From positions 252,957,330 to 253,021,329 of the forward strand of contig JAIOJX010000026.1 of assembly GCA_022376925.1 (NCBI GenBank): a DNA stretch of 64,000 nucleotides, in the 5' to 3' direction. The notes below the pieces were generated by a model. The model saw nothing but the letters and a program-made list of their open reading frames with translations. It was not told the origin of the DNA and did no database searches. The stretch is from Tragulus kanchil (taxonomy: Eukaryota > Chordata > Mammalia > Artiodactyla > Tragulidae). Of this stretch, positions 28,901-40,900 are shown piece after piece (the stretch's first letter is position 1; the number at the start of each line of letters is the position of its first letter). Both the position numbers and the translations under genes were made by a program.

Positions 28901-31900
28901 CATGTCTCTTCCAGCCCTAAATCAGAGGAAAAATATCATCACACTGTTTTCTGGAAAGGAAGAAGAGTCAAATACTTTATACCTGCTGTCTCATACAAAG
29001 CCAAAATCCTCTAAAAAGCATCAGTTTAGAAATCAGATCTGGATTTTAGCAATTCAATAACTAGGTAACCTTTCAACTAAATCACCTTTCTAAGCCTCTG
29101 TTTTCTCATCTCTGAAACCAAAAGGGACTTATGAGGCCTTTTCTGGCTCAAATGTTCTGATTCTGTGGCACATTATAGTCAATGCTCTAGGCTAAACAAG
29201 GATAAACTAACTCTCAGAATAAATAACCCAGTGCCTCCTTAATTATCACCCCTTGAGATAAAAAGAAACACATTCAATTTTGGAGAAAGAAGTTAAGAAG
29301 CAGAGAAGTAAAAGTGTAAAGTGCTCACAAAGAGGCTTCTGGGTTCTGTTTGAGAGCTACGTGGAAAAGATGCTGAACTCATTCTGCTGGTTCTAGCTCT
29401 GTGCCGTTAGCTTTGTGGTTTCTGAGAACCAAGTTTTCTAGCTTTTACTGGAGAATTCCTGAGGATTTCATAGGGAAGACATAGTCACTGCTTCTATTTA
29501 TGGCTCCATTGGTAAACTAGTCCTGAAGGTCATCATCTCCTTCTTATTTCCAAGATAAGTGAAGAATCGACCTGGGAGAAGGCTGCCACTCACAGGTCAC
29601 TGTATTCTACTGCTTTAAAGGCTAAAGTACTCACCTGGCTGAAAAACATTCCAATTGGAAAAGGTTACAACTCGCTTTGCTCCACCAACACTTGCCCAGC
29701 TATACTCTCCATTTGCATCTCCATCTCTCAGGCCAGTCCAGAAGTATTTTTCTGGTGACAGGGTATACTTTTTAATCATATCATTCAGGTATTCTTGTTC
29801 AAATCTACAAAATGAAATTCAGATTAGAACATGTTTTTTACAATGACAGAATTACTACATAAATTGAAAATGCACTTTTTTTTTTTTTTTTTTAATGAAG
29901 ATTATTTGGCAAAGAAGCCCAGAGTTAAAAGTTCACTAGTACACGTTTACTGATGGTCACACCTGCTAGTTATAGTCAGATTGCAGTTGGTTCCAAAGGG
30001 GACCTCATCCTTGTAAATCTTGTAACAGGTCTCTCCATGTCTCTTCCAGCCCTAAATCAGAGGAAAAATATCATCACACTGTTTTCTGGAAATGGCGATA
30101 AGCAAGGTTATGCTATGCAGGTAACGTCTTAAAACTAATGGAAATTAAGGACACAGTCAGGGAATTCATACACATGGTGAGGGTAGATAAAATTTCATGG
30201 ATAACCGCCATAAACCTACATCAAACAGAAGGTGTGTCTTAATCTTCTTTACCCCTAATGTCAAGCTCGGCCTTCCCAGGTGGCGCTAATGGTAAAGAAC
30301 CCACCTGCCAATGCAGGAGACATAAGAGACAAGGGTTCAGTCCCTGGCTTGGGAAGATCCCTTGGAGGAGGAAATAGAAACCTACTCCAGTATTCTTGCC
30401 TGAAAAATCCTGTGGATAGAGTAGCCTGGTGGGCTACAGTCCACCGGGTTGTAAAATCGGACATGACTGAAGTGACTTAGGGCAGCATGATGTCCAGCTC
30501 ATTATAAGAGTATAATAGTTGAGTTGTTAGCTCAATTATTTTTGAACAAGACTAATATGAGTTGGAGAAATAAAAAATCAGCATTGAGGATAGTAATAAT
30601 ACATATTTTTATAGGAATTCATGAAAAGGTAATTCTTTTTCCTATGACTGTTTTTTCTTCTGGAAGAACGTTGATATGCTATGATGCACTCCCTTCTGGT
30701 TTGCTCTAAAGTCAATGAACAGAAGCTAGTAATGTCTTCTATTTTCTAAGTTTAAACTGTTTAAGTTCAATTACCATTTCTAACCAAGATGGTGTAACAC
30801 TGCTTAGAAAAATTTACACAGGCATTTTACATACCTCATTTGGAGGACACATCTTATCAGATCTTGTGTCGTTCAATTTTTCTCCTTCTTCTTACACACA
30901 TATTTAAGTTTCTTTTCACATGATTGGACCTTCCACTGACCAAGCTTTAAAAACAGAAAATAATTATTCCCACAAGAGAAATTTTTGCCAAAGAAGCCCA
31001 GAGTTAAAAGTTCACTAGTACACGTTTACTGATGGTCACACCTGCTAGTTATAGTCAGATTGCAGTTGGTTCCAAAGGGGACCTCATCCTTGTAAATCTT
31101 GTAACAGGTCTCTCCATGTCTCTTCCAGCCCTAAATCAGAGGAAAAATATCATCACACTGTTTTCTGGAAATGGCGATAAGCAAGGTTATGCTATGCAGG
31201 TAACGTCTTAAAACTAATGGAAATTAAGGACACAGTCAGGGAATTCATACACATGGTGAGGGTAGATAAAATTTCATGGATAACCGCCATAAACCTACAT
31301 CAAACAGAAGGTGTGTCTTAATCTTCTTTACCCCTAATGTCAAGCTCGGCCTTCCCAGGTGGCGCTAATGGTAAAGAACCCACCTGCCAATGCAGGAGAC
31401 ATAAGAGACAAGGGTTCAGTCCCTGGCTTGGGAAGATCCCCTGGAGGATGGCATGGCAACTCACTCCAGTATTCTTGCCTGGAAAATCCCATGGACAGAG
31501 GAGCCTGGTGGGCTACAGTCCACCGGGTTGTAAAATCGGACATGACTGAAGTGACTTAGGGCAGCATGATGTCCAGCTCATTATAAGAGTATAATAGTTG
31601 AGTTGTTAGCTCAATTATTTTTGAACAAGACTAATATGAGTTGGAGAAATAAAAAATCAGCATTGAGGATAGTAATAATACATATTTTTATAGGAATTCA
31701 TGAAAAGGTAATTCTTTTTCCTATGACTGTTTTTTCTTCTGGAAGAACGTTGATATGCTATGATGCACTCCCTTCTGGTTTGCTCTAAAGTCAATGAACA
31801 GAAGCTAGTAATGTCTTCTATTTTCTAAGTTTAAACTGTTTAAGTTCAATTACCATTTCTAACCAAGATGGTGTAACACTGCTTAGAAAAATTTACACAG

Positions 31901-34900
31901 GCATTTTACATACCTCATTTGGAGGACACATCTTATCAGATCTTGTGTCGTTCAATTTTTCTCCCTTCTTCTTACACACATATTTAAGTTTCTTTTCACA
32001 TGATTGGACCTTCCACTGACCAAGCTTTAAAAAACAGAAAATAATTATTCCCACAAGAGAAATTTTTGCCATATATTTATAATTGAACTCTTAAATCAAG
32101 ATAATTTCTTCTAGCAACTATCAGGGAGGATGAGAGGGAGGAAGAGAAGGAGGAAAGGGAATGGGAGAGAATGAATATAACTGAGTGATCTGAGAACATA
32201 CTCCTAGAAAATGCTACCAACAAGCCTTGAAGGTTGTTGCTTCACCATCATCTCAAGGTCACAATGGGGAGTAAGTTCATTTTCTTATAAATGTAACAAT
32301 AAGAACCATCAAAGGACACTTATACAGAAGCTGAAGAGAGAAGAACCCAACCCACAAAGAGTTTCCAGCATTCCAGTCTTCTTCCATACAACACAGCCCA
32401 AGTTTGTCCATAGGTTAAGACTTCTGGGGCAGGTCACTTACTCTATCTTAGTTTCTCACATGTAAGCTAATGATGGTGATTAGAATAACTGATCTCTTAA
32501 GAATTATAGAATCAAAATCTTCCAACTCTACTTCAGTCTAGATATCAAAGTTCTCTCTTTCAAATATGCTACTTAACAGTTACTTTGCTTGGGTCACTGT
32601 GCTTTCTTTGAAGAAAACTTCGGTTATAAAGTCAACTGTGATACAGGTCAGTTTTGAACACTGGAAACTGCCTAGGTAAGCCATCAGTACACTTTAGCCT
32701 ATGGGACCTCAATTCTATCTTTGATACTCTTTTAAAGATATCTTGTGTATCCTTTTAAATAGAACATTAAATGTAACACCCTTCTAAATTCAGCTTTTCA
32801 CCTTTCTAAAAACATCTTTATTCCTGAAATGCTTCTAAACACCCTTCCAATTTATTGCTTTCACTTAAGTTTCTCTAGAAGTTTGGGTGATGCAAACAGC
32901 CTCCTAAATAATTAGAAAGCCACAGGAAGGTGTTACAAACAAAAACAGAGATACATGTGTCCCTCTGGCTCAAGGCTATTTATTCTAGACTCAACTAAAG
33001 CATGCTCAACAAACATTCATGCATTATTCAAAAAATTTTTTTATTTATTTATTTATTTATTTATTTGGGGGTGGGGTGGGGGTGGGGAGGGAGCAGGCGG
33101 GCTACTTCTATTGGTCTTTCATTTGTCTATTTTCATCCATCTTTGTTCTGTTGCCGTGTAGACCTCCCATCGCGGTGGCCTCTGTTGTCATGAGCACCGG
33201 CTCTGGGCGCATGCACTCAGAGCTCCGGCTTACTTTATTTGGGGGTTGGGGTGCGGACTCAGTAATTTCTTAGAATATAGGGAGGTAAAAGGAGAAGGGG
33301 GAAAGGGAATGGGAGAGAATGAATATAACTGAGTGATCTGAGAACATACTCCTAGAAAATGCTACCAACAAGCCTTGAAGGTTGTTGCTTCACCATCATC
33401 TCAAGGTCACAATGGGGAGTAAGTTCATTTTCTTATAAATGTAACAATAAGAACCATCAAAGGACACTTATACAGAAGCTGAAGAGAGAAGAACCCAACC
33501 CACAAAGAGTTTCCAGCATTCCAGTCTTCTTCCATACAACACAGCCCAAGTTTGTCCATAGGTTAAGACTTCTGGGGCAGGTCACTTACTCTATCTTAGT
33601 TTCTCACATGTAAGCTAATGATGGTGATTAGAATAACTGATCTCTTAAGAATTATAGAATCAAAATCTTCCAACTCTACTTCAGTCTAGATATCAAAGTT
33701 CTCTCTTTCAAATATGCTACTTAACAGTTACTTTGCTTGGGTCACTGTGCTTTCTTTGAAGAAAACTTCGGTTATAAAGTCAACTGTGATACAGGTCAGT
33801 TTTGAACACTGGAAACTGCCTAGGTAAGCCATCAGTACACTTTAGCCTATGGGACCTCAATTCTATCTTTGATACTCTTTTAAAGATATCTTGTGTATCC
33901 TTTTAAATAGAACATTAAATGTAACACCCTTCTAAATTCAGCTTTTCACCTTTCTAAAAACATCTTTATTCCTGAAATGCTTCTAAACACCCTTCCAATT
34001 TATTGCTTTCACTTAAGTTTCTCTAGAAGTTTGGGTGATGCAAACAGCCTCCTAAATAATTAGAAAGCCACAGGAAGGTGTTACAAACAAAAACAGAGAT
34101 ACATGTGTCCCTCTGGCTCAAGGCTATTTATTCTAGACTCAACTAAAGCATGCTCAACAAACATTCATGCATTATTCAAAAAAATTTTTTATTTATTTAT
34201 TTATTTATTTATTTGGGGGTGGGGGTGGGGGGTGGGTAGGGAGCAGGCGGGCTACTTCTATTGGTCTTTCATTTGTCTATTTTCATCCATCTTTGTTCTC
34301 TGGCCCGTGTAGACCTCCCATCGCGGTGGCCTCTGTTGTCGCAGAGCACCGGCTCTGGGCGCATGCACTCCAGAGCTCCGGCTCAGTAACTGGACACATA
34401 GGTCAAGTCGCTCCACTGCACGTGGGATCTTCCCAGGCCAGGGATCGAACCGGCGCCCTCTGCACTGCAAGGCAGTGTCCTTACCCACTGGACCACCAGG
34501 GAAGCCCACATTCATGCATTACTTAGCAGTAAGATATTCTCTGAACAAAGTCAGAGCTATTTTTTTTTTAATTTTGGCCTCTTTTATTGGTTTTTTATTT
34601 ATTTATTTTCATCCATCTTTATTCTTTGGCCTGTGTGGGCCTCCCATTGCAGTGGTCTCTCTCATTGCAGAGCACCAGCTCTGGGCACAAGCGCTCCAGA
34701 GCGCTGGCTCTCAATTGGACACACTGGTCCAGTCGCTCTGCAGCATGTGGGATCTTCCCGTGCCAGGGATCGAACCAGTGCCCCTTGCACTGCAAGGCAG
34801 ACTCTTTACCCACTGGACCACCAGGGAAGCCCAGAGCTAATTTTTTAATAAAATCATTTCTTTACTTCTCAAAGTAGGATTAATACAGCCCTTGACCTGA

Positions 34901-37900
34901 ACATGAGAAGATACGATTTTCTAGGTTACATAGTGGTTACCCATTAAATATCATACTGATGGTCCTGAGAGAAAGTAGCTTATCAGAACCCATCTGGAGC
35001 AAGAATCTGAGCCCCAGAGAAGATTCTTTTGATCTGTTTCATGCCAGAGCAGATACTCTCAGACAGGAATTGGATTGTTTCTTTAGTAATTGCTTTACTT
35101 ACCTTTTTAACCAGCAGCTACTAGAGAGAGAATCTATAGTGCTATTACTTTTTGTTTTCTTTCCTAGTTTAAGCACAAACATTCCAACCAAAGTCACTTT
35201 ATTGTAAGATTATCAGCTATAGCAATAAGGATATAACTAAACTCAAGGAGTTTTCCTACCTTTCCTACATAGGAAACACAGTTGGGAGTCTTATTATAAG
35301 GAACATCTGGCTCATTCTCATTCCAGTATGTTAGAGTAACTTCTGTATCATCTGACCACTGAAATAGAGCTGGTGTATTTATGTTCCTAAGGCCTGTCCA
35401 TATTTCTTCTTCAGCATCTAGAAGAAAAATGTTTTGCTTGGTTACTCAATTACATACTTCAACATGTACACCACTGCTGACTTTTATATTCTGATATGGG
35501 GTGGTAACAGATTTGATGGCTATTTTTCTTTTAAAACTTTGAGAAAATAGTATTCTTAATTAACTTGGAAAAATGTTGATATGTTAGGTTGGCCTGACAA
35601 TGAGGGCTTTTCAGGTCACTTATGTAGGAAGGGTACACAGGTGGAAGAGCTAGATGGACTATGATCTGTAGGCTGGGTATTCCTGATACCTGGTTTAGAT
35701 AAACCTTGCTTTATGAGAAATAATGAAATTCTACAAGCCCAGTCAGTTAGAATAAGTGCCATCACCAAGGGACTCTTCTGCCTTTTCAGGGAGAACAGCT
35801 GGCACCATGCTGGCAAAGAATATAGGTATCTAGTACTTGCTGATACTATGGGTGAATCCTAGGAGGAGGTCGTAATACTGGCTCTCTGGTGTTTCGTTCT
35901 TCATTTTTCAGCTTTCAAATAATTATAAAAGTGAAATAATCAGCATGTAACTGATGCGAGCAATTTAAATAGCACTTAGCTTATGAGAAGAGGGAATTTA
36001 CTCAGTCAACGGTTGTACCATCAGGTTGGTAGCCACTAGCTAGATACATGCAGCTATTTAAAACTGCAAATCAATTAAAATGAAATGAAAGTAAAAGTTC
36101 AGTTCTCCAGTCACCCTAGCTACATTTCTAGGGCTCAAACACCACAAGTGGCTGGTGGCTATTGAAGTGGACAGCACAGAGTTTCTTGCCAGTTCCATTA
36201 TGGCAGAAAATTCTATTAGAAAATACTGATGTGCAAGATTAAACTGTAAGCTTTTCATTCTTGCTAAGAGTCTGAAAACAGGATACTCTAAAATGGTTTA
36301 AACCTCTCGAAGAGGATATCTTAAAATCTTACCCTCGTTGTGGAGTTTTGTGACAACCACCTCCACATCTGCTAAAGAATGAATGCTGATGAGGTCACTG
36401 CCAAAGGTTTGACATTTCGCATGTGCCTTGTCCCAGGAATCACTTTCATTGACCAGCAGATAGCAAAAGCCATCATTCGGCAGCCAGTTTGCTGGGCTGA
36501 GAGTCCCCACAAGGCCTGTCCATATTTCTTCTTCAGCATCTAGAAGAAAAATGTTTTGCTTGGTTTCTCAATTACATACTTCAACATGTACACCACTGCT
36601 GACTTTTATATTCTGATATGGGGTGGTAACAGATTTGATGGCTATTTTTCTTTTAAAACTTTGAGAAAATAGTATTCTTAATTAACTTGGAAAAATGTTG
36701 ATATGTTAGGTTGGCCTGACAATGAGGGCTTTTCAGGTCACTTATGTAGGAAGGGTACACAGGTGGAAGAGCTAGATGGACTATGATCTGTAGGCTGGGT
36801 ATTCCTGATACCTGGTTTAGATAAACCTTGCTTTATGAGAAATAATGAAATTCTACAAGCCCAGTCATAGATATGCCAGTTAGAATAAGTCCATCACCAA
36901 GGGACTCTTCTGCCTTTTCAGGGAGAACAGCTGGCACCATGCTGGCAAAGAATATAGGTATCTAGTACTTGCTGATACTATGGGTGAATCCTAGGAGGAG
37001 GTCGTAATACTGGCTCTCTGGTGTTTCGTTCTTCATTTTTCAGCTTTCAAATAATTATAAAAGTGAAATAATCAGCATGTAACTGATGCGAGCAATTTAA
37101 ATAGCACTTAGCTTATGAGAAGAGGGAATTTACTCAGTCAACGGTTGTACCATCAGGTTGGTAGCCACTAGCTAGATACATGCAGCTATTTAAAACTGCA
37201 AATCAATTAAAATGAAATGAAAGTAAAAGTTCAGTTCTCCAGTCACCCTAGCTACATTTCTAGGGCTCAAACACCACAAGTGGCTGGTGGCTATTGAAGT
37301 GGACAGCACAGAGTTTCTTGCCAGTTCCATTATGGCAGAAAATTCTATTAGAAAATACTGATGTGCAAGATTAAACTGTAAGCTTTTCATTCTTGCTAAG
37401 AGTCTGAAAACAGGATACTCTAAAATGGTTTAAACCTCTCGAAGAGGATATCTTAAAATCTTACCCTCGTTGTGGAGTTTTGTGACAACCACCTCCACAT
37501 CTGCTAAAGAATGAATGCTGATGAGGTCACTGCCAAAGGTTTGACATTTCGCATGTGCCTTGTCCCAGGAATCACTTTCATTGACCAGCAGATAGCAAAA
37601 GCCATCATTCGGCAGCCAGTTTGCTGCATCACAGCGGGTTTCTGAGTATGTCCACACATCTGGAAGAAAAGAAGCTACTCATATTCCAGTAAAGATACAC
37701 CTATTCTGAGTCAATAACACTGCAAATTCTTTCTGGAATGACAAGGCTTCTAGAAACCTGAAGAATGGGAGGTGAGATGGTACAGTGACATGAACTTATG
37801 TGGTCGTAGCATCATACGAGTGACTGCAGGGATTCAGATAATAACGCGACTTCAGAGTGATACAAAGGTGCTACAAGATTGGCTACAGACTACAGTTGGA

Positions 37901-40900
37901 AGGCCGAGTCCTCATAGACAGAAGAAAAGTGTGTGCTAAGCCAATAGTTGACAAATCTCTTCCTGGGTATGGGATTTGTGGTGTTCTCCTCCAGTTTCTG
38001 CCTTTGAGAGATTATGAAACTGAGCCTCCTTCTCACGTATGGTCAGCTTAGTGAGGGAATGTGCATTCATGCTCATGATTGAACAAAGAATAGGCAGAGA
38101 CTTAAGGAACGTAGTAAGACATTTATTCACTTCACACCCAAGAAATGGCATCAGTGAAGTGAAGAACATAGGCACCTCTGGAGCTCTTCTTTCCTGCCCT
38201 CTGCCAGTCTTACAGTTTTCATGGAATGAGGGATTATTTGTTTCGACTATAATAAAACTCACTCAAGTGATGGTCAAGAAAGATGACAGAAAAAGAGTGA
38301 AGTATACACCATAAAGAATATTTCTACCTCTTTTAACAGAACTAGAAAGTAGTTTGGCTATTCAGGATTCATGAATTTGGGACCATTTGGAATGTTTGTT
38401 GTAAGAAAACACTGCATTTAAAAAATGTGGACAGTGTGTTTTTTACTAAAGGATAAAATTCAGGTTCAGCTTCTCACACTTGTAAAATAACACAATTAAC
38501 TTTAAGATTCTGAAACAGCACTTATTATCTTTATTTTATTTTACAATTATAATAAAAGAACAGAAGGTCAGGAAAAAACTGTAAGCTTTTCATTCTTGCT
38601 AAAACAGGATACTCTAAAATGGTTTAAACCTCTCAGAGGATATCTTAAAATCTTACCCTCGTTGTGAGTTTTGTGACAACCACCTCCACATCTGCTAAAG
38701 AATGAATGCTGATGAGGTCACTGCCAAAGGTTTGACATTTCGCATGTGCCTTGTCCCAGGAATCACTTTCATTGACCAGCAGATAGCAAAAGCCATCATT
38801 CGGCAGCCAGTTTGCTGCATCACAGCGGGTTTCTGAGTATGTCCACACATCTGGAAGAAAAGAAGCTACTCATATTCCAGTAAAGATACACCTATTCTGA
38901 GTCAATAACACTGCAAATTCTTTCTGGAATGACAAGGCTTCTAGAAACCTGAAGAATGGGAGGTGAGATGGTACAGTGACATGAACTTATGTGGTCGTAG
39001 CATCATACGAGTGACTGCAGGGATTCAGATAATAACGCGACTTCAGAGTGATACAAAGGTGCTACAAGATTGGCTACAGACTACAGTTGGAAGGCCGAGT
39101 CCTCATAGACAGAAGAAAAGTGTGTGCTAAGCCAATAGTTGACAAATCTCTTCCTGGGTATGGGATTTGTGGTGTTCTCCTCCAGTTTCTGCCTTTGAGA
39201 GATTATGAAACTGAGCCTCCTTCTCACGTATGGTCAGCTTAGTGAGGGAATGTGCATTCATGCTCATGATTGAACAAAGAATAGGCAGAGACTTAAGGAA
39301 CGTAATAAGACATTTATTCACTTCACACCCAAGAAATGGCATCAGTGAAGTGAAGAACATAGGCACCTCTGGAGCTCTTCTTTCCTGCCCTCTGCCAGTC
39401 TTACAGTTTTCATGGAATGAGGGATTATTTGTTTCGACTATAATAAAACTCACTCAAGTGATGGTCAAGAAAGATGACAGAAAAAGAGTGAAGTATACAC
39501 CATAAAGAATATTTCTACCTCTTTTAACAGAACTAGAAAGTAGTTTGGCTATTCAGGATTCATGAATTTGGGACCATTTGGAATGTTTGTTGTAAGAAAA
39601 CACTGCATTTAAAAAATGTGGACAGTGTGTTTTTTACTAAAGGATAAAATTCAGGTTCAGCTTCTCACACTTGTAAAATAACACAATTAACTTTAAGATT
39701 CTGAAACAGCACTTATTATCTTTATTTTATTTTACAATTATAATAAAAGAACAGAAGGTAAAACACGTATAATTGCACTTAAAATAATTATTTTCACATT
39801 CTAGTCTTTCTCTGTACGAATACGTATTTTTACAAGATTAAAATGATAAGTAGGCATATGATTTTGCTCTGTTCTTTGTATTTTCCTGCTGGCACAGCTA
39901 TTTTAATAAACGCATTTGTTCAATCATGTGGAAACATCATGATTTACTTAATAATTGCTACTATAGGGTATTTATTTGACCTATAATCAGTCACCCTGGC
40001 TTATTTTCATTTGTGCTGTCTTTTCTGCTATGTCTTTTTTTGTATGGACTAAATTTGGTTTGTATCAACTTGGAAGATGAATGTTCATTTTCCCCTATAG
40101 TTTTTTAATCTTAAAAAAACAGCCTTATGTTCCTATTTGGATAAAAATTTGTATGCTTTATTCTTTTTCTCCAGCATTCTTTAAAGCATAAGACATTTTA
40201 AAACATCCTCTTCTCCTCTCAGTTTTAAGTATTCAAAGAGGATCTAATCAAATACCAGGTATATATACGGGCCCTGTGCAAGACAATAAGGCCATTTCTC
40301 TCCTCCATTTTTTCAAACACTTCTCAAACTTTTCTAGATCTCAGAAGTTTCAGCTGTCCTGAACTCCCAAACTCCCGGGGGGGGAGGGGGGGGAATCTCC
40401 CTGTGCACATATTTTGTCCATCTTCACCTCTCTTTTCTACCTAATTTGTCAGTTCAAACACCTGAAGAGTCAGCCTGGCAAAGGAAAGAGGTGGGCAGGC
40501 ATTGTGGGGCAATTTCTGTGTCCATCATTTTTCACTTCCCATGGAGGTAGGTCATATGTAAGACCTTGCCTTAGAGCATGGCTCTCTCGGGCTTCCCTGG
40601 TGGTCCAGTGGGTAGAGTCCGCCTTGCAGTGCAAGTAGCCCCGGTTCCATCCCTGGCACAGGAAGATCCCACATGTCATGGAGTGGCTGGGCTGGTGTGT
40701 CTAATTACAAGCCAGCGCTCTGGAGCACATGTGCCCAGAACCAGTGCTTTGCAACAAGGGAGGCCACTGCAATGAATGGGAGAGGCCCACACAGACCAAA
40801 GAATAAAGATGGATGAAGGGGCTTCCCTGGTGGTCCAGTGGGTAAAGAGTCTGCCTTGCAGTGCAGGGGGCACCCTGTTTGATCCCTGGCACAAGAAGAT

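Larger units (their letters stand above)
27825..30084. repeat. Tandem block duplication I, 1130-bp unit, with exons 10 and 11
   Basis: Units 27825-28954 and 28955 to about 30089. The difference is in a T-rich stretch (28747-28765 against 29876-29899). Confidence 0.95.
29910..32070. repeat. Tandem block duplication J, 1079-bp unit, with exons 9 and 10
   Basis: Units 29910-30988 and 30989 to about 32070. It overlaps block I, so exon 10 is present three times. Unit 1 has single-base losses in homopolymers in and beside exon 9. About 13 substitutions are packed into the Bov-tA SINE. Confidence 0.94.
32025..35259 (-). other. LY75: LY75 intron 8
   Basis: No coding signal. Filled mainly by the block duplication 32153-34448, young SINEs at 33038-33232 (cut), 34175-34507 and 34560-34831, and about 400 bp of unassigned intron near exon 8. 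Confidence 0.78.
35389..37630. repeat. Tandem block duplication L, 1122-bp unit, cutting exons 7 and 8
   Basis: Units 35389-36510 and 36511 to about 37626. Both unit ends fall inside coding exons, which leaves exon 7 cut at its 5' side and a 29-bp piece of exon 8, with 16 filler bases between. Confidence 0.94.
37378..39758. repeat. Tandem block duplication M, about 1200-bp unit, with exon 7
   Basis: Units from about 37378 and from about 38580. The first 80 bases of unit 2 carry deletions of 9, 2 and 1 bp, then the match becomes near perfect. One G/A difference lies at about 38111 and 39305. Confidence 0.94.

Noticed and set aside
33038..33092. TTTA and GGGGTGGGG runs as an independent microsatellite
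   Set aside because: They are the reverse complement of the A-rich and C-rich tail of a SINE, as the complete copy at 34161-34521 shows.
40376..40393. G-quadruplex regulatory site
   Set aside because: Only two G-tracts are present, broken by one A, and tract length is unreliable in such assemblies.
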